Shown here piece by piece: positions 23,083-35,146 of a stretch of 64,000 nucleotides of DNA. Position numbers and translations under genes: made by a program. The notes beneath the pieces were generated by a model. It worked only from the letters and a program-made list of their open reading frames with translations, ran no database searches and had not been told where the DNA came from. The first letter of the stretch is position 1. Each line of letters begins with the position of its first letter. The DNA is from Rhyacophila brunnea (lineage: Eukaryota > Arthropoda > Insecta > Trichoptera > Rhyacophilidae). Where the stretch lies: positions 124,001 to 188,000 of the forward strand of contig JAGYXB010001048.1 of assembly GCA_022495005.1 (NCBI GenBank). The letters run 5' to 3'.

Positions 23083-26000
23083 CAATCTGCTTAGTTTTTG
23101 AATCCTAGAATAGGTACTTCCCCATATTATCTTTTCGAAACTATTTTTTAAACCAGTTGCTAATTGTGAGATAGATTTTCTGTTCAAAAATATCGTGATA
23201 GGAAAGATTAAAGGTAATAAATTTGTTCAACATGATGTATCTGATCATCATGACCGTGTATCAGTGGATTGAATTAAGATTATCTGGAACCAAAAAAAAT
23301 TGGGCACCACTGAGCTTATTAATTATCTCCCTATGGGAAGATTCCTCCGAACCGTTATCTCATTATTAATGGTAATATTTTCGTAGCCTGATTAAAATTG
23401 ACTGCAGTCATATTTTGAGTCGCGATCGAAATACTCACATGACATTAATTTTGGCGGGAGAGTGTCCGTCCGTTTCCCGCGCTTTATCGAATAAAGGCGG
23501 GAAAGTTAAGTCTGCGGATTAATCATACTCGGTGTCACTTGGCGGAAATATTCCTCATTTTTTTGATTATCTTATTTTGAAAAATAATAAAATGCATATA
23601 CTTATAACATTTTAAGTTCATCAGTTACATATACTTCTACATAAATACAACATATAAAGCAATTGTTAAGCTACTCTGGAAATCTCCGCTAATATCCGAT
23701 CTTGTAGGTATAATAGAAGTACATGCATAATAAATACACGTGATTGTAGAGAGTCAATTTTTAATAGTTAACAGTCCACTCCATTGAAGCTTGTTTTTTT
23801 GGTAACATGTAATTTGTACGAATACGTTAAGCCCGAAAACATTTGCTTTGATTGCAGATGGCAGATAAGTTTCAATATCGGATTTATAATATGTTCTTCG
23901 CATTTCGCAAAACGATAATTTTGTATAAATTAAAAAAAAAAATGATTCGATTCATGTGCCATTTATTTGAGATGCGAAGTTACGAAGTTCATTGACTAGT
24001 GTAGGTACCTACTTATTAAAATGCAAACTTAAATTTCGATTTATTTAAAATTAATTTTTGTTTCCGACACATGAGTTATGGTTTGTAGAACAGCTCAATA
24101 AATTAATGAAAAAAAACCTAATAAATCATTCTAACCAGTAGGTATTACTTTTAGTTCAAAGCTTTTATAGTTTTTAAACTGCTTCTAATTTGAAGTCTCA
24201 TCTAGTTAGCGCTCTAGTCGGGAAGCTGCTAAAAAACAGCTGAAACAGCTTGATAACAATCTACTCTAGATGTTAAAAATAATGAAACACGAATGCTGGC
24301 AGCACATTTTTAATTCTCTCCGCTAGGAAAGATTCGTCACATATTTCTATTATTGAGATGCATATTGGATGACCCTAATTATGTTAATTTAATAATAACT
24401 ACTTATCTATTTATTTTATTCAGCATTTTCATACTTTAATTATTTTTATTGCTGCTGATCAAGTTAGGTATTTGAGAAAATCGGGACGAAATAAATTGAA
24501 TTTGGAAAAAATTATGAAAATATGTCGAAAGACAAAATATAAAAAAAATATCCAACCTCGTTTTTCACAATATGCAACTGACAAAAATGACAAAAATAAT
24601 AATCTTGGCTAATAATGTAAAATCTCTGCACATTTTTTAAATAAATTAAATTTATTACGGTTTGGGGTTCAATTTAACAATCTCCTGCGTGTGGATTAGA
24701 AAATAGGTACTATGACATTATAAACCGGGACAAAATTGCCGAGAGTTCAGACCTATCGTCAAATCGACTCATACCCGCTCTAATCGGGAAACCTAGGTAG
24801 GTAGATAACAAAACGGGTAATGATTAATCCAAATATTCGAAGAAAAAAGGTCTAGAATGATTTAGAATGGATCTTTGAATGAATTGATAATGTAACAAAA
24901 TATTTGAATAATAAAAAATATAATATTATAATATAACTTACAACTCAGTGGAATTATTTATATCGCAAATATATTAATTTCAGTCGACTGTAGAAATTCG
25001 TAATAAAGTGTTGTCATGTCAAAAGAATATGACGAATGACATCGAGATTTGATAGACGTAGAAATAAAAATATATTCCTTCTTCTCAGAACACGGTTTTT
25101 CAATTATGTTTTTTTGACTTGTCACATTAAAATTTTATTCGTCCTATGAAATGGGGACTGACTGAATTATTTATTTGCAAATAGGTATTATACAAATATA
25201 ACAAAATCTCCAGAATTTTGAACACCTCATAAACATACCTCATGGATAAAATATTTATAAGTCGTACCTATGAAAAAATCTGTCAATAACGACAGTGTTA
25301 TTATTAGATATTTGAATCTAATACAATTTAAATATAACTGTCTGCAATCCTCCACGAACAACGCCTCATTTATTGATCTCAGTGTAATACGGCCATCTTT
25401 TTCTTGTAAGACAACTCACGGTGAACTGTGATATGGTGAAATATAAAAATTATAATTTATATGTCACCAATCAGTATAAATATAGTTAGCGACTGTCTTT
25501 TGTGTTATTCACACGAAATTATGTAGGTATGTCCAGTAATGACGATGGGGATCGGTTTTGTATCACTTATTGTATTCGAATTAATTGTTGTTTGTCAAAC
25601 TTACTTTCAATAAGTAGGAAGAGGAATAATTTGAGACAGTTGAGTGATCTCAAGATTTTCACAAACACATCAAATTCCAGACACTGACAAACGCAATATC
25701 CTCCGTCGAGTTACAATGTGTTAACATTTAATGGTAAACGTTTTATAGGGGATAAAAGTCAACCCGTGGAGCGGCGTTAATATTTTCTAAGCGCGTGACA
25801 CTTTAAAATTAGATTTCCCGTCCGTAATACACGCGTTATACATTTTTTTTGTTATTATTTGAACGTTTTTCGAGTGTCAAATTCAGCCATTTCCGGCGAC
25901 CGCCAAGAATATATCAAGATGTCGGCTGACGAGATGGCTTTTTGATTGGTATCAGCCGTAAATATGCGCGCATTTAGGTATTTTAGATTTAGATGGTCAA

Positions 26001-26175
26001 GTTTACTCGTTTTTTTCGTACAGGTGACAATCCATATATTTATAGTTATATATTACGTGTTATCACATAAGCCCCGCGATGTATTTCTTATGAGTCAGCA
26101 AAAGTAGTTAACTCCACATTGTGACAGTTGCAAAATAAAAAATTTCAAACTTTCAGCACTTTAAATCATACCTTT
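23083..26175. other. long featureless stretch with GC-richer islands
   Basis: No gene, RNA or repeat recognised. Islands stand out at about 23395-23560 (GGCGGGAGAGTGTCCGTCCG, CCCGCGCTTTATCG) and 25740-25960 (GTGGAGCGGCGTTAAT, ATTTCCGGCGACCGCC). Neither contains an open frame of length, and neither has a partner in the window. Unique GC-richer islands in AT-rich non-coding DNA are sometimes enhancers; this is only a suggestion. Confidence 0.3.
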
Positions 26176-26600
26176 TTAATAATTTCTTTATTTAAAAAAA
26201 GACACATTGAGTACATAACAAATTATTAATTCAAGACGTTCACAATATGACATTTAGAATAGAAAGTACAGGTGAATCAACTTAGTAGAGAAAAAAAACA
26301 AACAAATAATAATTTTAAAGCAACAGAAATAAAAAAACAAATTAAATAATAAAATAGAATTACACAAAATACTACATAATGATCGCTAAAAATGTTTATA
26401 TAGGGAGTGCATTGACCAGCCTCACAGCCTTCGCTATTGGTGCCTGGTGAGCCTGACATGAGGAAACAGCTTTCACCCAAAATAGGTCATGGGCTGTGAC
26501 CACGCATGTAATTGACGGGTGCATAAAACTTCAAATTTTCTAGAATATCAGGATTGGAAACTATACCAAGTGAGAGCAGGGGAAAATGCTTTGAAGAGAA
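26176..26600 (-). mobile_element. non-LTR retrotransposon 3' end, type R
   Basis: Minus strand: HDLFWVKAVSSCQAHQAP, IAKAVRLVNALPI, then a stop, with an AAATAAAG-type tail at the 26190 end. It is colinear with the 20.8-kb copy. The CAAGACGTTCACAATATGAC segment next to the tail is also found in the type S copies (28.2, 36.4, 60.1 kb), so R and S share a 3' end. Confidence 0.62.
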
Positions 26601-27599
26601 TGAAAGGCGAGCATGTCTTGAAGAAAGTTAGTGGGAAAATACTTGTTTGAGAAACTGTCAAAAGGAAAATATGTAGGTATTTATATAGATACCTACATTT
26701 AAATAAAGATTATCGGTATCGAGTCATACACAGGCGTTGTAGAACTTAATCACTCCATAATCTTAGACCATCTAGATTTACTATAAATATATGTATTTAT
26801 AAACGCGATTATTTATAGAAGGGATGTTATCGCAAGATAATGAATGATATGCCACATAATTATAAATTTGTTGATCTTTAATAAAACCAATTCCCAGGGC
26901 ATAGGTACTCTCACGTTTTACTTAAGACACTTTTAAAAACAAAATACTCTGATGTCTCAATAATTATGATCAATGTGTAGTTCTTACAAATTCAAATTTT
27001 TCTATAAAAACGGTTATAACAATAATTTGTTATACCTTGCCAATCAAAATTGATATCGGTCAGTCATCCATGCCTTCAGAATAATTAGATGTGACATGTA
27101 TCGAACATTTAAATGAGGATAGTATTTTTTCCTGTTTCAATAGTGAACGAACAAGAAGATTAAATTGCTCATATCTCCAAACTATGTTTCGGTGGCATAT
27201 GTCTTGCAATAACCCCTTAATATGAAAAATTGCAGGTAACATAAAGTAGAATAAACCGGACTACTGGTAGGTATCAAGAACAAAAAGATAGGTGGCACTG
27301 TTGTAGTCAGTATCGATTTGCATAGGTGCTTTCGCCCTTATTAATCTATGATTTTGAATCGATGGATAAACGAATTGATGTTTTTAGACAGTGCAGTGCC
27401 ACTATTAATAAATTATTGAACTTTTATTATTAGTTTGAGAATAGCTACTAATCCTCAACTAATTTCGTATTAAAATCCAGTGAATATTTTTTGTAATCAA
27501 ACCAGACGGAGAAATTCGTCGTTGAATTTTATTTATTTCACACGGCGATAGACTTTATGTATTTTCAAAACGTTTAAAAATAGGCGATTAATTGATTGT
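26601..27599. other. AT-rich spacer
   Basis: No gene recognised. Confidence 0.35.
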
Positions 27600-27935
27600 C
27601 CGTTGCATTTAGGCGACAACACACATCCCGGCCGTTTGAATAAACAAACATAATGATATTTTCCTACTCCCAACGCGTACATTGGTATCTACATCAAAGG
27701 CGCAAAAATGCTCCCAGGTCGACGCGGATTAATTGGATCAAGACATTTTTTAATTTCGGCGGCGTGTACCGTCCGCCTGCTGATAAATGAATAACGTCAA
27801 AGCGAAATATCTGCGACATCAAACAATTGCAAGACGCGAATAAAAAATATTCACGTAAGCTTTTTCGATTGGAAGCTTTGAGATATTTTGATCGGAGCTT
27901 TGGCGATTCACACCTGCGCAGTGCGCACGGTGTTG
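27600..27935. promoter_or_regulatory. GC-richer unique island, possible cis-regulatory DNA
   Basis: About 335 bp of more complex composition containing CATCCCGGCCGTTTG, GGTCGACGCGGATTAATTGG and TTCGGCGGCGTGTACCGTCC. The homeodomain-like core GGATTAATTGGATC and an E-box-like CACCTG occur. It has no long open frame and no partner in the window. Assignment as an enhancer is inference from composition only. Confidence 0.2.
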
Positions 27936-28244
27936 TATGGTTAGCAGAGTACAGTGACCCCCTACGAATATAATAGATTCAAATACAATTTTTTTTAATT
28001 TATTTTTCCATATCGCTAATTTTATCGCTATTTATACAAAACACGAGATGCAGAAAACGCTCTATAGTCACTATTATTGCATAAAAATTCTTCATTTTTT
28101 GTATTTCACTATTAAGATTAATAGTAGAATACGAAAAATATGTCGTAAATTTGATGGAATCATAAAGATTATATAGATTTTTTTCATCTCATGTACATAT
28201 AGTATCATGTGGCATATGAGGCATTGTTTTCTCATGAGCGATGT

Positions 28245-28630
28245 AGTGAACATTACAAATTATTAATTTAAGACGTTTAGAAAAAAAGAAATATCATTTA
28301 AACAGTAGGTATTACATAAAAAAGAGATAGATCAGTATTAAGTTATTAAACAGTAAAAAAGTCTAAATACAACAAAACATTAATTAGATAGGTACAAGGA
28401 AGTACACCGGATGAGTTAGGCAGACCCTATTTTAAGAATTTATAAAACAATGTCCACCTATACCTACTCATCTTCACGTAGGTGTAATATATCAATACCC
28501 GAAGAAATTTGGTTGCGCATATGTAATTATCGCCCTCCCAATTGACATTACTAGTGGCAGTTGGTTCTGCACCTTGGGAGAATAAACTGATCTCTTTTTC
28601 TAAAATAGTTATCTGGGACACACAGGTCAA
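28245..28630 (-). mobile_element. non-LTR retrotransposon 3' fragment, type S copy 1
   Basis: It aligns with 36415-37195 and 60086-60430: AAGACGTT(T/C)A at the tail side, then GGCAGACCCTATTTTA, ATTTGGTTG and CTCCCAATTGACATTAC. The A/T tail itself is missing here. A minus frame of 76 codons crosses the piece but is not clearly protein-like. Confidence 0.55.
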
Positions 28631-28783
28631 TACTGCCCAGAATGGCAGAGTTCTCATTAAATACCTCGTAGAGTCGAAAAAAATACGTAACTAAATAAAA
28701 ATCTCTTCTAAATTGCAGACTGCATTATTATTAAGCATACCTAAGAAAATATATACCTGATAATGCTCGATAAAAATATACAT

Positions 28784-28850
28784 CAGCGCCATGCGGTCCA
28801 TAGATGCTGTAAATAATGTAGCATCCCCAGAAATAATTGAACTGCGCAAT
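28784..28850 (+). mobile_element. hAT-like terminal fragment, family H2
   Basis: It matches the reverse of 18510-18587 (GGTCCATAGATGCTGTA and CCCCAGAAATAA). Only this end is preserved. Confidence 0.45.
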
Positions 28851-28862
28851 TATATAGCAATA

Positions 28863-31009
28863 TGTATTAAACTATACTTATTCTAATGGTTATATATTTA
28901 GTAACCAATTCGCAATATCACACATTATACTGCTCCGTTACTTCACCAGCCTCATGATAACAAAATAGTGGATATATTATTATACCTAATACTTATATAT
29001 TTTTCCAACAGAGCCGGAAATAGAACCGGAACCGAACCCCTGAACCCTACCTCAACTCAATTATTTTGGAACCGTAACCGGGACAGGAACTGTTTCCGAA
29101 TCTTATTTTATATTATTTTTATTCGTTCGCTAATGCTGAACATAGTTATTTAAAAAAAACAGTATCTAACTAATAGATATACATTCCGATGTAGGTAATG
29201 TTTATCTAATTTTATTAGTGTGGTTAAATACATCGCGGGGTTTTGACTTCCAAATGCTGATATGTTGATAATTTAGGTAAGTTTTTAGAATTAACAACGA
29301 ATTAGGTGTCTGTATGCTAGAAAAAATTCAAGGTCGCCCAATTTATATAACATGTACATAAAGCACACCAAAATTATCATTATGCCTGTCTTTAGACGTC
29401 ATGTCAAACTTCAAATTGAAATTAATACATGACATGATTTTGAGACTTAGGTACTAACTTTTTGAAGTAACCCCACGCCCCCCATTCGATTTTTCCACTG
29501 AAACCCGAACATTCAATAAAACGAGGGGTCAACAACTCTGTTTCAAATTTGAAGTTTACTTTCTGGTACTCCTTTTGTAACTTATATATGACACGTTTTG
29601 TTACACTTCATGCATTATTCCCCATCGAATTAAGCCATTATACTGGGATATTGGAATGTGATAATTATTTGAGATGATTTTTTTGAAGTTATACTTCTTT
29701 TGGCGCGTTTGGGAAAACAGATCAGAGTGTATTTATGGCGTGACGAGACACGTTTGGCGTGTGATGGATGTTGCGCGCGCCGATAAAACACAATTTATTA
29801 TTATGATTATAATCATTTCGGTTTCGAGGGTACATGCGCATGCGCATAGTGTCATTTGTGTTAAGCTCGTGTTGTAAACATAACCAATATTGTGTCACTA
29901 TACATATATATATGTTTATAAACAAATTTATGGAGACTAACATTCTACACTGTTAATTTATATTCATAAAATTTTATTTATATTGGAGTGTAAGTAAATT
30001 TATTTTTCATTGTAAAGATTGTGTATCAAGATTTGGGGCTATATTAAATACTAAAATTATGTATCAACAAATAAATAAATTTTGTGAATGTTGAGTTGGT
30101 AAATAATTCAAAAAATATATTAAAATTTGATTTTTTATTAATTCATCATGCGCACTTCTGAATCGATTATAACCGCTGTTATGGCAAAGATGAGTTTTGG
30201 TCCAATACAATATTTAAATTACAATTATCATGTGCTATATGAGACACAGATGAATCGCGTACGTGTTCATTAACCTAATCCACTGCAATATTAATAGACT
30301 CAAGTAACGGCTTATTTTGTTTTGTTACGCCAAAGAAGTATAACTTTTAACGCGCGTACATTATTTTTGTAGATAATGGTTCTTAAAGAAACTAGTAATC
30401 TCGACAACGCAAGTAAAATAACTCATAAAAATACGATTACAAAAATAAATTTCGTTAAATTCATCTAAACGGGACTGCACCTGGGGACTGGATCCGCCAG
30501 CACCCACTAAATTTAATAGTAACATTATAATATTATAAAAAACGTATGTCATTAAACATGTCGGTCAACCATATCGGCGGTAGGATAAAATTTCCACACA
30601 ACATTAAACATGTTTTAATCTAATTCTAAATTTATTCTCATGAAAATATTGTGTGTGTATTATGATTTATTTTTTATATAAGAGCTTATTATTTTTGGCA
30701 CGTACGAATCAAAAAATCACCAGACTGGACAGGGAACCGACATCATCATCAAAGTGATTTTTTAGATGCGATCTAGACGCATCTTCAATCATTTTCCAGA
30801 CAGGGACTAACAATCTATTAATTGTTGGATAAATCCTAGATCTTTTTAAATCTAGAATATAGAAAATCGCGTTTCCGGAAACTTGTACCTTCACCGTGAA
30901 ATGTTGTATCGGAAATATATGGTCGTATATTAATTGAAGACCGTTGAACCTCTTTGCGTCGTATGTACCTACTGAAATAAAAATGTATGTCTAAATAAAA
31001 CACAGCTCT
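28863..31009. other. AT-rich stretch with one dispersed repeat
   Basis: It contains D2 copy 2 at about 29311-29460. No gene recognised: the longest frames here are under 95 codons and lie partly within repeats. Confidence 0.4.
29311..29460 (+). repeat. dispersed repeat family D2, copy 2
   Basis: Colinear with 13001-13137; landmarks AAATTCAAGGTC, AAAATTATCATTATGCCTG and GACATGATTTTGAGACT. Copies differ at many positions. Confidence 0.5.
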
Positions 31010-31297
31010 GCAGCCCTGTGTTGTAACTTGTGACATGAATTCACCCGACGACATGATGTAATTGTGACGTATGCTCAATACACGCATCGAGGCGAGCCGC
31101 CCAATGCACACGGCTCACCATAGATATTATTATGCTGAAACACCTATTTGAGTATGGGGACAATGAATAAAGCCAGTATTAGAGTAGCGTTAATTTCTCG
31201 AAGACTATTGACTCACTCCAGTAGTACGTCACAATGATGTCATATGACGTCATGTCGCCGGGTGACTTCATGTCACAAGTTACAACATAGGGCTGCT
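31010..31297. mobile_element. MITE with ~64-bp terminal inverted repeats
   Basis: Left arm: GCAGCCCTGTGTTGTAACTT, GTGACATGAATTCACCCG, GACATGATG. Right arm reversed: GCAGCCCTATGTTGTAACTT, GTGACATGAAGTCACCCG, GACATGACG. The centre is about 150 bp of unrelated sequence. No clear target duplication was found in the flanks (CAGCTCTG and TTATCGGT), so the superfamily is unassigned. Confidence 0.75.
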
Positions 31298-31649
31298 TAT
31301 CGGTTTACGTTTACAGGAAGCCAGCGGCAAACAAATTTTGAAAATAGCCGATATACTGCAACCAAAGATTTCGGCGCAGAAATCTGAGGATAGTAGGTAC
31401 CTATGTTTCGATTGTCTGCTTTGCTGAAGATCGACTGAATTTTTAGGCAAAATACCACAACATATTATCTTGTCCAGGCTTAATTATTTTTTTTTGACAT
31501 TAACTCGTTACGAGCCATCGTGTCATAATTTTGAAGAACCATTTCTTCCTGTAGGAAAAAAACAAATGAGACCAAAATCCGGCCACCAAGTATCTTGAAG
31601 TATACGGACAATAATTTGAGTTACTCCATCTCCACACCTCATTTATTAT

Positions 31650-31850
31650 AATATGCAGCCGCGATGGTGCACGGCCACCTTCCATGACACTATAAACGTG
31701 TTAGAATAAAAAACAATGTAATACCAAACTTCTTGTCCGGACAATTATTTAATATGCAGCCACGATTTGTGCATGGCCGCCTTCCATGACACTATTAACG
31801 TGTTAGAATGAAAAAAAAATAAGTAGTGCTAAACTTCTTGTCCGGACAAT
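31650..31850. repeat. two-unit tandem duplication, ~101-bp unit
   Basis: Unit 1 (31650-31750) and unit 2 (31751-31850) share AATATGCAGCC.CGAT, CTTCCATGACACTAT.AACG, TGTTAGAAT and AAACTTCTTGTCCGGACAAT. They differ at about a dozen positions, mostly in an A-rich stretch. TTGTCCGGACAA is a perfect 12-bp palindrome ending each unit. Confidence 0.85.
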
Positions 31851-32103
31851 ATGATATACCTACGAAGCAGGGCTACGATTATGAGGAAAACGAAAATAAA
31901 CTGCCGAAATGAGTGTAATGCAGTTCAATAAATTTATCACGTGATAAATGGTCATATTAATTATTATTTAAAAAAATGTAAAATAAAAAAATATAAAAAA
32001 AAAAATTTCAATCTTGTGAATTTCTTCGTATTTTAACATGTTTTAAATAGTTTAATTGTGATTTGATGGACATTATTGGATACATTATTGGATATATAGA
32101 CGT

Positions 32104-32462
32104 AGGACAGCATGCATATGAAGGGGTGGACAAGTTCACGTATCTCGGATCCAGCCTAAATACCCAAAACAAGACAGCAGAGGAGATAAAAATGTCGACA
32201 TGTGGAGAGAATGCCTGAAGTTAGAGCGCCAAGGATCATGACGAAGTGGCTACCCCAACGGAAGAGATCCAGAGGCCGTCCAAGAAGGAGATGGGCTGAC
32301 GCCGTAGAAGTGGACTGGCTTCATATAGGAAGACCCGGTAACTGGAGAAGTGTGGCGAGAGACCGGAATGAGTGGAGAGCGGTTGTGGAGGAGGCCAAAT
32401 CCCACCCCGGGATGTAGCGCCGTGGAAGAAGAGATTGCATTTATATAGTCATCATCATCATT
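32104..32462 (+). mobile_element. LINE C-terminus with internal deletion
   Basis: The first piece reads EGVDKFTYLGSSLNTQNKTA EEIKM (spaced to mark one run), the F.YLGS motif of RTE-like proteins after the polymerase domain. The frame then breaks near 32200. It resumes as KWLPQRKRSRGRPRRRWADA, RSVARDRNEWRAVVEEAK and SHPGM before a stop. The region between the two motifs is too short, so a deletion joined them. An ATCATCATCATT tail ends the copy at about 32462. Confidence 0.78.
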
Positions 32463-32487
32463 TCTTAAATCTAGTTTAATGCACTAA

Positions 32488-32715
32488 CGCACCACCGATT
32501 TACAAGCCCTGCCGAAAATGCGCGCTTCCTCAAACTTACACGAGATCGACATTAAAATGGGTGTCAGAAATCCCGAAGAATCTAAAATAATAAAACAACA
32601 GACTCTTTCGAAATCCGATAATAATAATAATAATATAAAAGAAGAAGACGATGGGGCAGTAGAAGCATGTCCAATAAAACGCTTAGCGAGAATTAAGACA
32701 TGTTTGTTTTGTTAG
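32488..32715 (+). CDS. possible short coding frame, unrecognised
   Basis: The frame is open from 32488 with ATG at 32518 and a stop at 32715. The product (SNLHEIDIKMGVRNPEES, then an Asn run and an acidic KEEDDG, ending KTCLFC) is hydrophilic and Asn/Glu/Lys-rich, unlike the hydrophobic chance frames around it. No domain is recognised and no clear splice sites bound it. It follows directly on the LINE tail. It could be an exon piece or chance. Confidence 0.15.
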   Translation, partial: RTTDLQALPKMRASSNLHEIDIKMGVRNPEESKIIKQQTLSKSDNNNNNIKEEDDGAVEACPIKRLARIKTCLFC

Positions 32716-33235
32716 CCGCCATTTACGAAAATACGTTTTGTTTTTTTATTATTAGGTTTCGAGTTAATCAATCGGCCGCATTTCTTCAGTTGCCTTGACA
32801 GCGACGCAGGCGACAGTTGTCTTATTTCATTGATTAATATCTTCTCTATTCTGTCCATATCCCTTCATAGACGAAACATAGGTATGGATAAGTAACACGC
32901 CATTTAAATACTGAAATAACTCAAAATTATATGATTCTTTCTTTATTATAATTTTGAAAAATATTAAATCATAACATTCACTAAGGGGTCGTGCATAAAT
33001 AACATAGGATTTTAGATAGTCTAATACCTAAAAAAGCAAATTCGTTTTCACTGATCAATTTCAGATGTATGCTGTCATGAAATATTTTACTGTTTGTAAA
33101 ATATGAGTAGGTAAGTATATATATGTTGATGGTTTTGCAATGTCACATTTTCTATAACTCCCTTCCACTAACACCTTCGTTACAAATCATTACATTATAT
33201 TAGACCCTCGACCACGAGCTCGAGCCCCGTATGTA
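32716..33235. other. spacer
   Basis: It begins with a short GC-richer patch (32755-32830: AATCAATCGGCCGC, GACGCAGGCGACAG) and is otherwise AT-rich. No gene recognised. Confidence 0.3.
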
Positions 33236-33520
33236 TGAAATCAGGGAACTCATAAATAATGGGAACTGCAATACTTAACGGGTGTGGAGAAACAGGCAAC
33301 CGATCTCGAGGATGGAATTATATGGGATAAATGGGACACGTGTTAAGAATACACTTGTATTTCGTTCTGACAACTGCTATCGTTTTATGCACTGACTCTC
33401 ATTCAATATTGGTGTATTTGAAGTTGCAACACACACTATTGCATGTCTATAATAATAATGTGTGGTTATGATGTAGTGTATTGTAGCTTATCGGAATTAT
33501 ATTTATTAATCTGTTCTGTG
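33236..33520 (+). repeat. dispersed repeat family D1, copy 2
   Basis: Colinear with 4566-4880 and in the same orientation, ending at the shared ATTTATTAATCTGTT(A/C)TGTG. It lacks about 30 bp present in copy 1. Confidence 0.65.
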
Positions 33521-34887
33521 TATAAAATCAATATTTTTATTTTACACGAGAACGTCTGTGATCTGGATTGGTTAGGTTTAACTTAAATAGCAAGGTTTTA
33601 AAATTGAAAAGTTGAAAATTTTCAGTCATCACTAACTTGAGGTTTATTTAGTTATTTCTGTATTGAATATCGATTTGGTAGTCTCGGAATAGTACTGTTC
33701 GAACGATTTTGTTTTATACACATTCGTTGATTGGTTTAAACAGTTTAAATTAGTTATAATATAACCGTTAAAAATTAAATAATTTTCTTTTTGGCAGATT
33801 TCTATCAAATTAGAGTTACTGTCAAATAATCATACCTTGTATTACCTACCTGGGTTTAAATACATAATTAGTAAGGGAAAAAATCAACTGATATGTGTAT
33901 TCGATTGCCATTAGTCAGTTTATTACAATCCTCCCTGCAAATATTTATATGTATAGCTTCCGCACTGATATTATATTTATTGGTGTCCTTATAATTATTT
34001 ATATAAATTTAACTATTGTAACAAAACCTTTTTCACCATCGTTCCTTAAATAATATGCGATAATAATTGATGCCGTATTGAGCTTTATTTACATCGTTTA
34101 TAAAGCTCTATGATATAAAAACAATAACACCGTAGTTTTTTTTATTATTACCCACTAAGCTAATAAAAAAATATGACTGTTATTAGATGTTCCGAACTAC
34201 CGAAACGATTAGGGGGCTATCATCCCGTCGCGCCTCTTTTTCGTAAGGCGATCAAATCAAAATGATTAGGCATCTATTATATTGTATAATAGTTACTGTG
34301 CTCTGGTACTTAGCTCCGAAATGGGCGGGGCACGGCGTTTCAAATATACAGGTGAGAGATTTGTTCGAAGGTGGCCCATGCTCGCTTTCAACGCGCCTGA
34401 GTCTCTTGATAGTTTTGCATTGCTTCTCAAACGTTTCTGTTTTGTTTCTGTGACAATATTGAGACATGTCATTGTGTTCGTAATAATACTTTGCCCGTTG
34501 GTCAGGTACAGATGGACGAGCTATTGCAGGGTCAGGACCTACCCTCTTGTTTTCGAGATCATGAGATGAGTCATAATTGAGCGTGCTTCTTACAGTTTTT
34601 TTTTTTTTACAATGACATTGTAGGAAAATTTATTGAAAGTTACTTTCAGAAATGGTGACGCTAATTGATAAGCGCACATTATTTGCCCAATAATCGAATA
34701 TAGGTATTTAATTATTTTATAGCTAACTATTTTCTACTTGTATGTATAACTATTTGCTATCTAATATATTAAGTACATACAACAAGTAAATTCCAATGGA
34801 TTTAAGTTTTGCACTATTCCATTTGAGTCGTTTTTTGCGACCCGAGTTTCGCATTTCGGCATCTTCAAACTTTATAGCCTACCTTTT
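33521..34887. other. AT-rich stretch without a recognisable gene
   Basis: Overlapping short frames at about 34250-34570 on both strands come from a locally GC-richer interval. None resembles a known domain. Confidence 0.35.
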
Positions 34888-35146
34888 AAGTCAAAGATCA
34901 CAATAAAAATACCTATATATAACAACACATTATGAATAGTTCTGTATGTACCTTATTAACGCATTCGCTGCTGAATATATAATGAGATTTTAATTGCCCC
35001 CTTTAAAATGCACGTTAATTACATCGATCGGCCGCCTGGTCATTACGCGCCGTGTGCGTCTTCCGCGTCCAAAGTATTAAGTCAAAGATCACAATAAAAA
35101 TACCTATAAATAACAACACATTATGAATAGTTCTGTAGGTACCTTA
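34888..35146. repeat. 68-bp direct duplication
   Basis: 34888-34955 and 35079-35146 match with two apparent substitutions (AAGTCAAAGATCACAATAAA ... GTACCTTA). They are 191 bp apart. Between them lies a unique GC-richer segment with CATCGATCGGCCGCC. The high identity points to a recent local duplication or long target-site repeats. Confidence 0.85.

Noticed and set aside
26277..26480. 67-codon minus-strand frame starting GESCFLMSGSPG
   Set aside because: It is the wrong frame of the LINE tail; the neighbouring frame matches the 20.8-kb copy.
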